Source: CALAGB01 sp963789565 (GTDB lineage: Bacteria > Chloroflexota > Chloroflexia > Thermomicrobiales > Thermomicrobiaceae). From it: DNA of 64,000 bases. Position 1 is the stretch's first letter. Each line of letters opens with the position of its first letter. The notes beneath the pieces were generated by a model. It was given only the letters and a program-made list of their open reading frames with translations, had not been told where the DNA came from and ran no database searches. Both the position numbers and the translations under genes were made by a program. Location of the stretch: NCBI GenBank assembly GCA_963789565.1, contig CAWBKX010000002.1:930001-994000 (forward strand), read 5' to 3'. Below, piece by piece: positions 55,060 through 63,695 of the stretch.

Positions 55060-55134
55060 TGCGGGTTTAGCTCGCGGCGATTGCCCGGTTTTCCCACGAA
55101 ATCAACGAAACGCTACAGCGCAAATACCGTTCTA

Positions 55135-55178
55135 CTTCCCAAGCAGAATGTCGTGGGTTCGAGTCCCATCACCCGCTC
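55135..55178 (+). repeat. attR (truncated tRNA-Gly copy)
   Basis: 44 bases identical to 50411-50454. No 5' half of a tRNA precedes it, so it is a remnant and not a functional tRNA. Confidence 0.92.
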
Positions 55179-55354
55179 CGAAAAGCCTCGTTCGTACTGG
55201 ACGGGGCCCCTTCATGTCCTGACGATTGCATTGGTTCAGTTCGCGACACAAAGCAACGACGCCGCACTTTGTAGGCGCGGCGACAAGTCATGGATCTCAG
55301 GAAAACTGTGAGCGCGTTTGATGGTCCGAAGAAACCAATTGGTCCGTCGAACAA

Positions 55355-56575
55355 TTACTCCGTCAGGCGCTCGGTGACGATTCCGCCGGAACCGGGAGCC
55401 CAGCCGTTTGAGCCGTCCCACTCTCCAAGACCGCTCACCTGAAGTTGATAGTCGGAGAGCAGAACGCCGTCGTTGTAGTTACTGCCACCCGTGACTAAGA
55501 ATGCCGCAATGGTCTCAGCATAGAACTGCCCGTTCGATGCTTGTGACGCGATCGGGACGATGAGCACACATCCATCTGGATCATCGTTACCGGCGCTGCA
55601 GCCCTGAATGCCGTTGACGCGCACGCGAGTCGGGCCGGCCTTGTCGCCATTCAACGTGCCAAACCAACCTGGGATCGCATTCTCGTAATTGTTGTCTGGG
55701 TCAGCGAGGCCTTTCCACTTATTACTCTTATTGCCACAATCAGCCACCTGCGGACCATGGAGCCTGAATTGCTGACCGAACGCTGCCGGGTTGATGATAT
55801 AGCTTGAGCCGGTCCCGCCGCCGGTGGGGGTGCCTGTGGCAGTTGCCGTGCTCGTGGCGGTTGCTGTCGATGTTGCCACCGGACTCGGCGTCGGGGTCTT
55901 CTTCTTGCTCGCCAATAGTTCGACCTTGTAGCTCGGACTTGACGAAACCGGAAGGTCCAAATTCTGAGCGACGATCTCCGGCTGCGATGGTTGCACGTCA
56001 GCCGTACTCGTCAAGATCGACAGCGTGCCACCGTTGGAAAGATCGGTGTCCAGGCCGCAGACAATGAAGGGGCTGTCGGATCCAGCGCCAGACGTAATCG
56101 CCTGAACGTGCGCCGTCGCACTTGCGGACGTGGATATGGTCTTCGGCGCGCCAGGAACCACTCTGATGAAATACGTGTCATGCTTTTCAGTTACCGTAAT
56201 GTGCACACCGGTCGCATTGGATGGTACGGGACTGGTGCAACTCGCAATACGCTCGTCGGTATCGTCCACATAGTAACAATCGTAGGTTTGGGATATCGTC
56301 GCGTTCATCGTGTTTTGGCTAACCATCGAGGCAACATCTGCGTTCGGGGTGAGGTTCGGATTGGCCGTGCTCCAGGTTGCCAATACGTGCGCGCCTGCAA
56401 GCGCAGCTGAGTCCGCCGCGTTCTGGACAGTGCGCCGCTCAGCAAAAGAGACACCCAAATCGACTGCAAGGCCGATCATCGCCGTCAAGCTTACGGCAAG
56501 TGCCGCGACCATGATGATGATCTGGCCCTTCGACACGTGTCGTTGTGTGTGTCCAACGTGATTGCCGCCGCGCAT
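55355..56575 (-). CDS. TadG/TadE-like Flp pilus assembly protein
   Basis: A 406-residue protein. A cytoplasmic basic N-terminus leads to one transmembrane helix with GQIIIMVAALAVSLTAMIGLAVDLG, then RRTVQNAADSAALAGA, the typical TadG/TadE-family junction. The long outer domain contains a Thr/Ala/Pro linker (about residues 235-255). TadG-like proteins take part in type IVc pilus or surface structures. No other tad gene is adjacent, so it is isolated. Confidence 0.82.
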   Translation of the reverse strand: MRGGNHVGHTQRHVSKGQIIIMVAALAVSLTAMIGLAVDLGVSFAERRTVQNAADSAALAGAHVLATWSTANPNLTPNADVASMVSQNTMNATISQTYDCYYVDDTDERIASCTSPVPSNATGVHITVTEKHDTYFIRVVPGAPKTISTSASATAHVQAITSGAGSDSPFIVCGLDTDLSNGGTLSILTSTADVQPSQPEIVAQNLDLPVSSSPSYKVELLASKKKTPTPSPVATSTATATSTATATGTPTGGGTGSSYIINPAAFGQQFRLHGPQVADCGNKSNKWKGLADPDNNYENAIPGWFGTLNGDKAGPTRVRVNGIQGCSAGNDDPDGCVLIVPIASQASNGQFYAETIAAFLVTGGSNYNDGVLLSDYQLQVSGLGEWDGSNGWAPGSGGIVTERLTE

Positions 56576-56998
56576 CTCAACTGCCCTTACGTGTCGCCAT
56601 ATCGATTGGCCAAAATTTACGGTGTGGACGTCGACTTACTGATGACCCATTGGTCATGACTTTGGATCACCATTCGACTAGTTCTCGGTCCAAAGGTTCT
56701 GACGACCTGGCAAGCTGTCGGTGTGACATCGGTACCCAACGATATGCTGTAATCTGCTATGGTGCGGCGGGTCTCTCGCCGATGCGCACTCAGCGTTGTC
56801 TACGACCAGCAGAGTCGACGAGCAGGGCACGCATCGACCGGCATTTCATTTGCGTACGTACCAGAGTGAAAACGGTGCTACGGGTGCTGATGTCGGTCTT
56901 GTTGTTTGTACGAGGCGCCGTATTCTGACACGCGTGAGCGATATCCAAGCGAGACAGAGCGGTCACGAGTTGCGTTTGAATCAGGAGAAACCGTCATC
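56576..56998. other. intergenic region, no gene supported
   Basis: About 420 bases between divergent genes. Open frames lack ribosome sites and protein-like composition. GTATTCT near 56920 could be part of a -10 for the downstream gene. No repeat or strong hairpin was found. Confidence 0.45.
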
Positions 56999-57268
56999 AT
57001 GCGCTTTTTTCGGCGCCGAAGTGGGAAAGAACCAGCGGACCAGAGCTACGAACAGCGCTTGCGAGCCATCGGCCGGCAAATCGATCAGGACGAAATGCGA
57101 TTCAACCTTCTGGTCGAATCGCCAGATGGGTTCCTTCTGAAGGCAGATGTCATCTCTGATCGAATGCAAGGAGATTCTCGGCCGGCCTGGGTGTCGCGCT
57201 CATTCTGGCTGAAAGATGCCGATGTTCAGGCCATCATCGAGAATGCGCAGAATGCTCGAAAGCGTTGA
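56999..57268 (+). CDS. small hypothetical protein
   Basis: An 89-residue basic protein beginning MRFFRRRSGKEP, then RLRAIGRQIDQ and a short beta-rich region (NLLVESPDGFLLKADVI). GGAG lies about 11 bases before ATG 56999. The longer frame upstream of this ATG looks non-coding. It is convergent with nth. No family is recognised. Confidence 0.6.
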   Translation: MRFFRRRSGKEPADQSYEQRLRAIGRQIDQDEMRFNLLVESPDGFLLKADVISDRMQGDSRPAWVSRSFWLKDADVQAIIENAQNARKR

Positions 57269-57279
57269 TGCCGAACGAC

Positions 57280-57945
57280 CTAGCGATGATCGTCGACTCC
57301 AACTTGCGCGCACATGTCGAGCAACGGACACGTCGAGCATTTGGGGCGTTTCCCGGTACAGACATGTTTGCCGAACGGAACCAGCAGCCGGTTCAAGTCG
57401 ATCCATTTGTCACGAGGCAGCGTCTGCTCCAACGCTTCACTGCTGGCTTCGGGCGAACCGGTGCGAATGATTCCCCAGCGATTCGTGATGCGGTGGACGT
57501 GAATGTCGACGGCCACATGCGGTTCACCACACGCGATCCCGAGAACCAGGTTCGCACATTTGAGCCCGACGCCCTTGAACCCCATCAGCGTAGCCTGGTC
57601 GCACGGGATCTCCCCATCGTGCTTCTCAACTGATTCGTGAGCAATCGTGAGAATCTGCGCGGCTTTGGCGCCATGAAATGAACTTTGATTGATGAGCTCG
57701 TCGATCTCAGCAACGGTGAGGTTCGTCAATTCGGCGGGCGTGCGTGCTCGCTTGAACAGGCCACGAGCCAGACCGATACTGACTTCGTCGCGCGTGCGGA
57801 TCGAGATGATGCAGGCGACCAATTGCTCGAATGGGGAGTCGAAGCCGTCCTGGGCCAACTCGAAGAGCATCGCGGGCGCAAACGGCTCAATCGCGTCTTC
57901 AATGCGAGCGAAGGCCGTGTCGATTTCAAATACTCTCTTCGCCAT
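57280..57945 (-). CDS. nth: endonuclease III family DNA glycosylase
   Basis: A 221-residue helix-hairpin-helix glycosylase/AP lyase for oxidised pyrimidines. The HhH motif is LMGFKGVGLKCANLV with the catalytic Lys. The catalytic Asp is in VAVDIHVHRITNRWG. The [4Fe-4S] loop is C-x6-C-x2-C-x5-C near the C-terminus. I chose ATG 57945; a longer frame reaching 58002 is less likely. It is divergent from the redoxin selenoprotein gene. Confidence 0.92.
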   Translation of the reverse strand: MAKRVFEIDTAFARIEDAIEPFAPAMLFELAQDGFDSPFEQLVACIISIRTRDEVSIGLARGLFKRARTPAELTNLTVAEIDELINQSSFHGAKAAQILTIAHESVEKHDGEIPCDQATLMGFKGVGLKCANLVLGIACGEPHVAVDIHVHRITNRWGIIRTGSPEASSEALEQTLPRDKWIDLNRLLVPFGKHVCTGKRPKCSTCPLLDMCAQVGVDDHR

Positions 57946-58101
57946 CGCGTACCCCTCGTGACGTTGCGGCTGTTGACCACAGCTCGGTCGAACGCTCCAC
58001 ACGCAGAAATCAATCCATGTTGCGCGGAATTTATCGATCGGCGGGCCGGTTAGCCCTGACGACAGCTACATTCGCGCCACGCCTGAACGCGAGGAGGAGT
58101 T

Positions 58102-59091
58102 TTGACCGCCATCTCTGACTATCCGCATACTGATTTCGATCGGGTGGGGCCACCGGTTGGCGCGCGCTTCCCGGATGTTCTTCTTCCCGACCAGCACGGA
58201 AATCTGGTTGATCTGCATCAGCATCGAGGAAACCGACGCGCTTCAGTCGTCTTCTATCGCAGCGCGAGTTGGTGACCATACTGCAAAACGCAGCTCGTTG
58301 AGCTGCAGCGCAAACAGGCAGAATATGACGATGCCGAGATCGCGGTCTTCGCGATCAGCTACGATCCGATCGACATTCTGTCTTCCTTTGCCTCTCGACA
58401 CGGCATCAATTATCCACTGCTTTGTGACGTAGGAAGTCGCGTGATCCGTGAACTTGGTCTGTTCAACGCACAGATCGTTCAACAGCAGGCAGCCAACGGG
58501 TTTGGGATACGCGAAACGTATTTCGGGCTTCCATATCCGGGAACCTTCGTTCTGGACGAGGCCGGAGTCGTGCGAGACCGCTGGTTCGAGCAGAACTATC
58601 GCGTGCGCCCAACACCGTCCGCTATCTTTGAAGAGAGTTTCGGCGCCAATGAGTCGTCAGCGGTCGAAGCTCGCGCACACGCGGGAGACCTTTCCGCTAG
58701 AGTTTGGGCAGGGAGTGATACGTACCACCCGCTCCAACTCCTGAACATCAACATCGATCTGGTGATACCAGACGGTCTCCACGTTTACACACAACCCATT
58801 CCCGAGGGATACGTCCCGCTCACAGTCGCGATTGAGCCTATCGATGGGCTCGAAGTTCGCGAAATGAAGCTCCCTCAATCGAAGCTGATCCGTCTGGAAG
58901 CACTCGAAGAATCGTTTCACACACTGGATGGCACGGTACGCGTTCGCGTGCCAATCGTGCTGAGCAAGAACATCGGTGACGTCAATCTCGCCGTACGACT
59001 CGGCTATCAAGCGTGCAGCAATACCGAATGTCTCATGCCCGGTGAACTGAAGATCAACCTCACGCTTCGGGCTGAAGACAACGTGCGTTGA
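58102..59091 (+). CDS. redoxin selenoprotein fused to a DsbD-alpha-like domain (UGA 58273-58275 = Sec58)
   Basis: A protein of 329 residues when the in-frame UGA at 58273-58275 is read as selenocysteine. Domain 1 (about 1-195) is an AhpC/TSA-Redoxin fold in which the active site reads ASW-U58-P-Y-C61-K, Sec replacing the first Cys of CxxC. The frame stays open for 57 codons before and 271 after UGA, with fold-consistent sequence on both sides. Domain 2 (about 205-325) resembles the DsbD N-terminal domain and ends YQACSNTECLMP with a redox-type Cys pair. The start is TTG 58102 after GAGGAGGAG. It probably performs thiol-disulphide or peroxide reduction. A SECIS-like hairpin follows the UGA. 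Confidence 0.92.
58281..58321 (+). promoter_or_regulatory. bacterial SECIS element for the redoxin selenoprotein
   Basis: GCAGCTC (58290-58296), three-base loop GTT, GAGCTGC (58300-58306): a perfect 7-bp stem. The loop starts 21 bases after the UGA and its first base is G, matching bacterial SECIS rules. CTGC (58281-58284) and GCAG (58318-58321) could form a lower stem. Confidence 0.85.
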
Positions 59092-59257
59092 TCGGAACGC
59101 CAAAGCGTCTGCCTTCCGATCAGCCCCATCTCAACGTCAGGATCGCGTATTATCGACGTACCGTGGTGATGTCCGTAAGCCGATGATGAACGCATCGTCG
59201 GCACGCAGAACCGATCCCCACTTCGAGAATCTTGGAATGTCTGGAAGGAGCGCTCTT

Positions 59258-60211
59258 TTGGTCGATCAGAGTCGAGACGCCAATCCACGCAAGCGTCCGC
59301 TGAAAGTTGGGCTGGTTCTGCCGCACTGGGAGGCCGGCATGAGCGGCCAAACGCCCGGGTGGTCAGACATCACCGACATGGCGACTCTCGCCGAAGATAT
59401 CGGCTTCGACTCTCTGTGGCTTGTCGACCACTTCCTCGTTCCCTATCGCTACCGTGGCGAGGATCACGTTCAAGGGTTCTGGGACAGTTGGACGGTTCTA
59501 CCGGCGCTCGCCGCGACCACGAAAAAGGTTGAATTAGGAACGCTCGTCACCTGCACGGGCTTTCGCAATCCGGCCTTGATGGCGAAGATCGCTGCCACGG
59601 CCGACGAGATCAGTGGAGGTCGCGTCATTCTGGGCATCGGCGCTGGTTGGAACGAATATGAATACCGCGCCTTCGGCTACCCGTACGACCACCGCGTCAG
59701 TCGGTTTGAAGAAGCGCTCACGATCATCTACGGGCTGCTTCGAGAGGGTCATGTCGATTTCTCCGGCAAGTACTATGAAGCGCGAGCGTGCGAGATGCGT
59801 CCACGTGGGCCACGGCCGAACAGTTTGCCGATCATGATCGGCTCGTCCGGCGAGCGCATGCTGCGGCTCACGGCACGCTACGCCGACTCCTGGAATCGCT
59901 GGCTGGTGTATGGCCGCAGTCATCCGGACCAAATTCCTGAAGCACGCGACAAGGTCGACGCTGCCTGTCGTGCAGAAGATCGTGCACCCGGCACGCTCGA
60001 ACGGACGGCATCGGTGCAGATCGATTTCAAGGGGACTCAAGATCCGCAGGCGGGTAAGCAATCCCTCACCGGATCGCCCGACGAGATTGCCCAATCGATC
60101 CGCGCCTTCGCCACCGAAGGAATCAGCCACCTGCAAATCATGTTGAGACCGAACACGCGCGAGTCCATCGAGCAGCTCGCGGTCGTGCTGGAAGATCTCG
60201 ACCGGGGATAA
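59258..60211 (+). CDS. LLM-class flavin/F420-dependent oxidoreductase
   Basis: A 317-residue luciferase-like (TIM-barrel) oxidoreductase. It shows LKVGLVLPHWEAG, AEDIGFDSLWLVDHF, LGTLVTCTGFRNPALMAKIAATADEISGGR in segments, LGIGAGWNEYEYRAFGYP and IMIGSSGERMLRLTARYADSWN, typical of the F420-dependent group. TTG 59258 is preferred because GGAAGGAG precedes it by seven bases; ATG 59183 and 59237 lie upstream. The substrate is unknown. Confidence 0.88.
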   Translation: MVDQSRDANPRKRPLKVGLVLPHWEAGMSGQTPGWSDITDMATLAEDIGFDSLWLVDHFLVPYRYRGEDHVQGFWDSWTVLPALAATTKKVELGTLVTCTGFRNPALMAKIAATADEISGGRVILGIGAGWNEYEYRAFGYPYDHRVSRFEEALTIIYGLLREGHVDFSGKYYEARACEMRPRGPRPNSLPIMIGSSGERMLRLTARYADSWNRWLVYGRSHPDQIPEARDKVDAACRAEDRAPGTLERTASVQIDFKGTQDPQAGKQSLTGSPDEIAQSIRAFATEGISHLQIMLRPNTRESIEQLAVVLEDLDRG

Positions 60212-60415
60212 CGTTTCCGGTCTGCGACGCGGAGGTCCGTTGTGCTCCGCGTCGACGCTCGCCGCCAGGAATATTCGATGCTCTCTGGTGGTTGTGGTTC
60301 GTGCTGCCAATTGAATGGCGAGTTGACTGAGGTTGCCGATCTCGTTATACTCAGCGGAGGAATTGGCCGAGCGGAATATCAGCGTCCGCAGCTGCAGGCC
60401 TTCCTCGAAATCCGT

Positions 60416-60491
<76 letters not shown>

Positions 60492-60679
60492 CGGCTATTC
60501 TGATTTCAGACTTGCTACGCCCGTAGCATCGAAGAGTCTCGTTCATTCATATCAGCATCAGTACTGGTACGTGTGAGTTCGTCAACGTTCGTCGGTGCAA
60601 CAGCCCACCTAAAGGCTGGCGCATCCCCGTCCCCATCAGGCGTTCCGACGGATCCGCAAGGCTGGAGAGGGAGTATCGT

Positions 60680-60952
60680 ATGGACAAGCCAAAATACCAG
60701 CTTATTGGTAGACGGGCAGATCGTCGCGACACGCTTATTTTTCGTGATCGAAAAGGGCGTCACTTTATCCGTCCGGCGTGCGGCGCGAAGCTGGTGCGTG
60801 TCACCACCCGCGATGCGCATCGATTGATGCGGCAGTATGCCTACAACTCCGTACTTGACGGGATGTGGCGCAGCGAGATCGAAGCCACTGGTCTCGAATG
60901 TCCACTGCCGATTCCAGCAGAAGCGGAATTGGCCATCGGAGAGCTTGACTGA
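60680..60952 (+). CDS. small basic protein of unknown function
   Basis: A 90-residue protein, Arg-rich and beta-leaning at the start (YQLIGRRADRRDTLIFRDRKGRHF), with two single Cys residues and an acidic end. ATG 60680 follows GAGAGGGAG. The ribosome site and terminator downstream support a real gene. No family is recognised. Confidence 0.65.
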   Translation: MDKPKYQLIGRRADRRDTLIFRDRKGRHFIRPACGAKLVRVTTRDAHRLMRQYAYNSVLDGMWRSEIEATGLECPLPIPAEAELAIGELD

Positions 60953-60981
60953 CGCGTCTGTCAACCTGTCGCAGGCAGACC

Positions 60982-61015
60982 ACCGCCCCGGTCGATGACC
61001 GGGGCGGTTCTCTTT
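60982..61015. terminator. intrinsic terminator between convergent genes
   Basis: A 12-bp perfect stem ACCGCCCCGGTC/GACCGGGGCGGT with loop GAT, then TCTCTTT. It serves the small gene upstream and perhaps ftsH from the other side. Confidence 0.75.
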
Positions 61016-61046
61016 ACGCGATTGATATGGACGGATAGTCGTCTGG

Positions 61047-63011
61047 CTACGACGCGGGCTGTGGCCGCATGTGAGGTGGCGGTGACGGCTCCGCGCGCGG
61101 CTCGACATCCTGATCGCCGCCGGGCTGAGCAATCGTCCGGCCCTCGGTCGGCCTGAGGAGCGCTGACGGTCCATGCAGCTTCGGCTTCGGTCGCGGCGCG
61201 TCGAAGAGTGCCTCGATCTCCGGCCCATCGATCGTCTCGTTTTCGAGCAGAAGCAGCGTTATGGCTTCGAGCTTGTCCATGTTCGAGGTAAGGACGTTCT
61301 TAGCGCGCGAATAGGCGTCGTCGATGAGATCATGAATCTCTTTGTCGATCTCGTAGGCGACCGGATCACTGTAGTTGCGCTGTTCGTTGATTTCGCGGCC
61401 GAGGAAGATAAGTTCTTCCTTGCGCCCGAATGCGAGCGGACCGAGCTTCTTGCTCATGCCATACTCGGTCACCATGCGACGTGCCAGATTGGTCATGCGC
61501 TCGATGTCGTTGGCGGCGCCGGTCGAAATCTCCTGGAAGATCAATTCCTCGGCCACGTGTCCACCCATAAAGACGGCCAGTTGATCCTCGAATTGCTTCT
61601 TGGTCCAGAAGAACCGGTCCTCTTCCGGCAGTACGCGCGTGTATCCACCCATCATTCCGCGAGCGACGATCGAGACCTTGTGGACTGGATCAGCGTACGG
61701 CAGCATGCGCGCGACCAGCGCATGGCCGGCCTCGTGGTAGGCGGTCATCAGCCGCTCGCGCTCGCTGATGACGCGACTCTTGCGCTCTGGGCCGGCGATC
61801 ACTCGGTCAATGGCCTCGGTCAGCTCGCGATTGCCGATCGTCTTCTTGTTGCGACGCGCGGCCAGGATGGCAGCCTCATTGACGAGGTTTTCGAGGTCGG
61901 CTCCAGAGAAACCGGGAGTCTGACGTGCAAGCAGGCTAAGTTCAACCTCGGTCTCGAGTGGTTTCCCGCGCGCGTGCACGGTGAGGATCGCCAGCCGGCC
62001 AGCGATGTCTGGCCGATCAAGTACGACCTGTCGATCGAAACGACCAGGTCGCAGCAGCGCCGGATCGAGAACGTCAGGCCGGTTGGTGGCCGCGATGATG
62101 ATCACGTTGGTGGTACTGTCGAACCCATCCATCTCGACCAGGATCTGGTTCAACGTCTGCTCACGCTCGTCATGGCTTCCGCCAAGTCCAGCGCCACGCT
62201 GGCGTCCGACGGCGTCGATCTCATCGATGAAGACGATACACGGCGCGTTGCGCTTGGCCTGATCGAACAGGTCTCGCACGCGGCTGGCACCGACCCCGAC
62301 GAACATTTCGACGAACTCGGAACCACTGATGCTGAAGAATGGCACTCCAGCCTCTCCCGCGACGGCTCGCGAGAGAAGGGTCTTGCCGGTGCCCGGAGGG
62401 CCTACCAGCAGGACGCCGCGGGGAATGCGCGCGCCGAGCGAGGCAAATTTCTCCGGATACTTGAGGAACTCGACCACTTCCGCGAGTTCTTCTTTTGCCT
62501 CTTCGACCCCGGCGACGTCATCGAACGTCACCGTAGGTTTACTGCCCGTGAACATGCGTGCGCGGCTCTTGCCGAACGACATAGCTTGATTGTTCGAGCC
62601 CTGGGCTTGCCGCATCATGAAGACGAAGATGCCCACTATTAAGATCATGGGCACCAATATGCTGAGGGCGCTTATCCAACTGCCCCAGGAGCTCCCGGCG
62701 TTCGCTTTGATCGCGACCGCGTCCGGTTGGATTCCGAAATAGCTCAGCGCCTTCCAGATGTCGACGTTTCCGGGTGGAAGTCGCGTCGCTTTGGTGGCAT
62801 CAGTCCCGACATAGTGGACGGTGATGACGTTCGAGCCCTCTTTGGTGTCTAGCTCCTGGACCTTGCCGGCCTTGACGTCATTTGCGACGGCCGAAAAGTC
62901 GACGTTCTGGGGGCCACCGTTACCGCCCAGCCACGTAAACCAGATGGCGACAACGGCGATGATGAGAACGATCCAGACAAAGCCGTTGCGCAACCACTTA
63001 TTGTCAGTCAT
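61047..63011 (-). CDS. ftsH: ATP-dependent zinc metalloprotease FtsH
   Basis: A 654-residue membrane AAA protease that degrades damaged membrane proteins and regulators. Two N-terminal transmembrane helices (about 8-27 and 110-134) flank a short periplasmic domain. The AAA domain has Walker A GPPGTGKT, Walker B IVFIDEID and SRH NRPDVLDPALLRPGRFDR in segments. The zinc site is YHEAGHALVA. The C-terminal tail is Pro-rich. The start is ATG 63011 with GGAGG upstream and an extended -10 at 63095. It follows tilS and hpt, a conserved bacterial cluster. Confidence 0.96.
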   Translation of the reverse strand: MTDNKWLRNGFVWIVLIIAVVAIWFTWLGGNGGPQNVDFSAVANDVKAGKVQELDTKEGSNVITVHYVGTDATKATRLPPGNVDIWKALSYFGIQPDAVAIKANAGSSWGSWISALSILVPMILIVGIFVFMMRQAQGSNNQAMSFGKSRARMFTGSKPTVTFDDVAGVEEAKEELAEVVEFLKYPEKFASLGARIPRGVLLVGPPGTGKTLLSRAVAGEAGVPFFSISGSEFVEMFVGVGASRVRDLFDQAKRNAPCIVFIDEIDAVGRQRGAGLGGSHDEREQTLNQILVEMDGFDSTTNVIIIAATNRPDVLDPALLRPGRFDRQVVLDRPDIAGRLAILTVHARGKPLETEVELSLLARQTPGFSGADLENLVNEAAILAARRNKKTIGNRELTEAIDRVIAGPERKSRVISERERLMTAYHEAGHALVARMLPYADPVHKVSIVARGMMGGYTRVLPEEDRFFWTKKQFEDQLAVFMGGHVAEELIFQEISTGAANDIERMTNLARRMVTEYGMSKKLGPLAFGRKEELIFLGREINEQRNYSDPVAYEIDKEIHDLIDDAYSRAKNVLTSNMDKLEAITLLLLENETIDGPEIEALFDAPRPKPKLHGPSALLRPTEGRTIAQPGGDQDVEPRAEPSPPPHMRPQPAS

Positions 63012-63094
63012 CCATTACCCTCCGACCGCGTCGAGCGGATTGCATGCTCCCTGCAAGAGAACCACATTCGCGCGGGCTCGACAGGAGTGGCCGA

Positions 63095-63103
63095 ATTATA
63101 GCA
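63095..63103 (-). promoter_or_regulatory. ftsH promoter (extended -10)
   Basis: The minus strand reads TGCTATAAT, a perfect extended -10. TTGACG lies only 11 bases upstream, too close for a standard -35. It may allow ftsH expression separate from tilS-hpt. Confidence 0.6.
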
Positions 63104-63125
63104 GAGAGTTCCGTCAACTCGTTGC

Positions 63126-63695
63126 TCACTCACCCCCGATGAATTCGGGGCTACATATGGCAACAAACGGAAGATTGCGGAACTTCCCGGCGTAGTCCAA
63201 TCCGTAGCCGACCACGAATTCGTCGGGGATTTCAAAGCCGATCCAGTCGACGTTGACGTCAGCCGCTCGCGGTCGATCTTTCTTAAGAAGTGCAACGAGT
63301 CGAATGTCCGCTGGTTTTCGTCGTTGCAGCACGTCGATCAGGTAGTTAAGCGTCAGTCCGCTGTCGATGATGTCCTCGACAATCAAGATGCGCCGTCCCT
63401 CGATGGTGCGATCGAGATCCTTGAGGATGCGGACCACGCCAGACGTGTTTGAAGTATCGCCGTAGCTCGATACCGCCATGAAATCCACGTGAAGCGGAAT
63501 TGACATGGCGCGAGCCAGATCCGACATGAAGATGAAGCCGCCCGTCAGGACTCCGATGAGGAGCGGGTCGTCGTCCCGATAATAGTCGGAGATTTCCTCC
63601 CCGAGCTCCCCGATTCGCCCCCGAAGCGTCTCCTCGTCAATGAGAATACGTTCGAGTCCCTTATGTAGACGAATGTCCCGAAACACGCTCGTCAT
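63126..63695 (-). CDS. hpt: hypoxanthine phosphoribosyltransferase
   Basis: A 189-residue purine salvage enzyme that forms IMP or GMP from hypoxanthine or guanine and PRPP. The PRPP motif is ILIVEDIIDSGLTL. VLTGGFIFMSDL and YGDTSNTSGVVRI are typical of Hpt. Its start lies inside the 3' end of tilS (35-base overlap), so the two are probably co-translated. Confidence 0.94.
   Translation of the reverse strand: MTSVFRDIRLHKGLERILIDEETLRGRIGELGEEISDYYRDDDPLLIGVLTGGFIFMSDLARAMSIPLHVDFMAVSSYGDTSNTSGVVRILKDLDRTIEGRRILIVEDIIDSGLTLNYLIDVLQRRKPADIRLVALLKKDRPRAADVNVDWIGFEIPDEFVVGYGLDYAGKFRNLPFVAICSPEFIGGE

Larger units (their letters stand above)
50411..55178 (+). mobile_element. 4.8-kb integrative element in tRNA-Gly
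   Basis: Perfect 44-bp direct repeats (50411-50454 and 55135-55178) bound the element. The left copy completes the tRNA-Gly; the right copy is a bare tRNA 3' end. A tyrosine integrase lies next to the left site. Cargo comprises a zinc-finger protein, a small basic protein, an AAA ATPase resembling replication initiator/helicase proteins, a zinc-ribbon microprotein, a coiled-coil protein and a small opposite-strand gene. No capsid, portal, conjugation or known defence gene is present, so it looks like an integrated plasmid or phage satellite rather than a prophage. Confidence 0.9.

Noticed and set aside
55135..55178. A second tRNA-Gly gene
   Set aside because: Only the 3' 44 bases are present; no acceptor 5' strand, D arm or full anticodon stem precedes it. 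It is the attR copy.
50479..55178. CRISPR array or known defence system within the element
   Set aside because: No regularly spaced repeats and no recognised nuclease, methylase or toxin-antitoxin pair was found.
58441..59091. A separate short gene starting at GTG 58441
   Set aside because: It is in frame with the redoxin sequence and is only the part after the UGA; no ribosome site precedes 58441.
61173..62642. A 489-codon plus-strand frame opposite ftsH
   Set aside because: Antisense shadow of ftsH, no ribosome site or recognisable motif.
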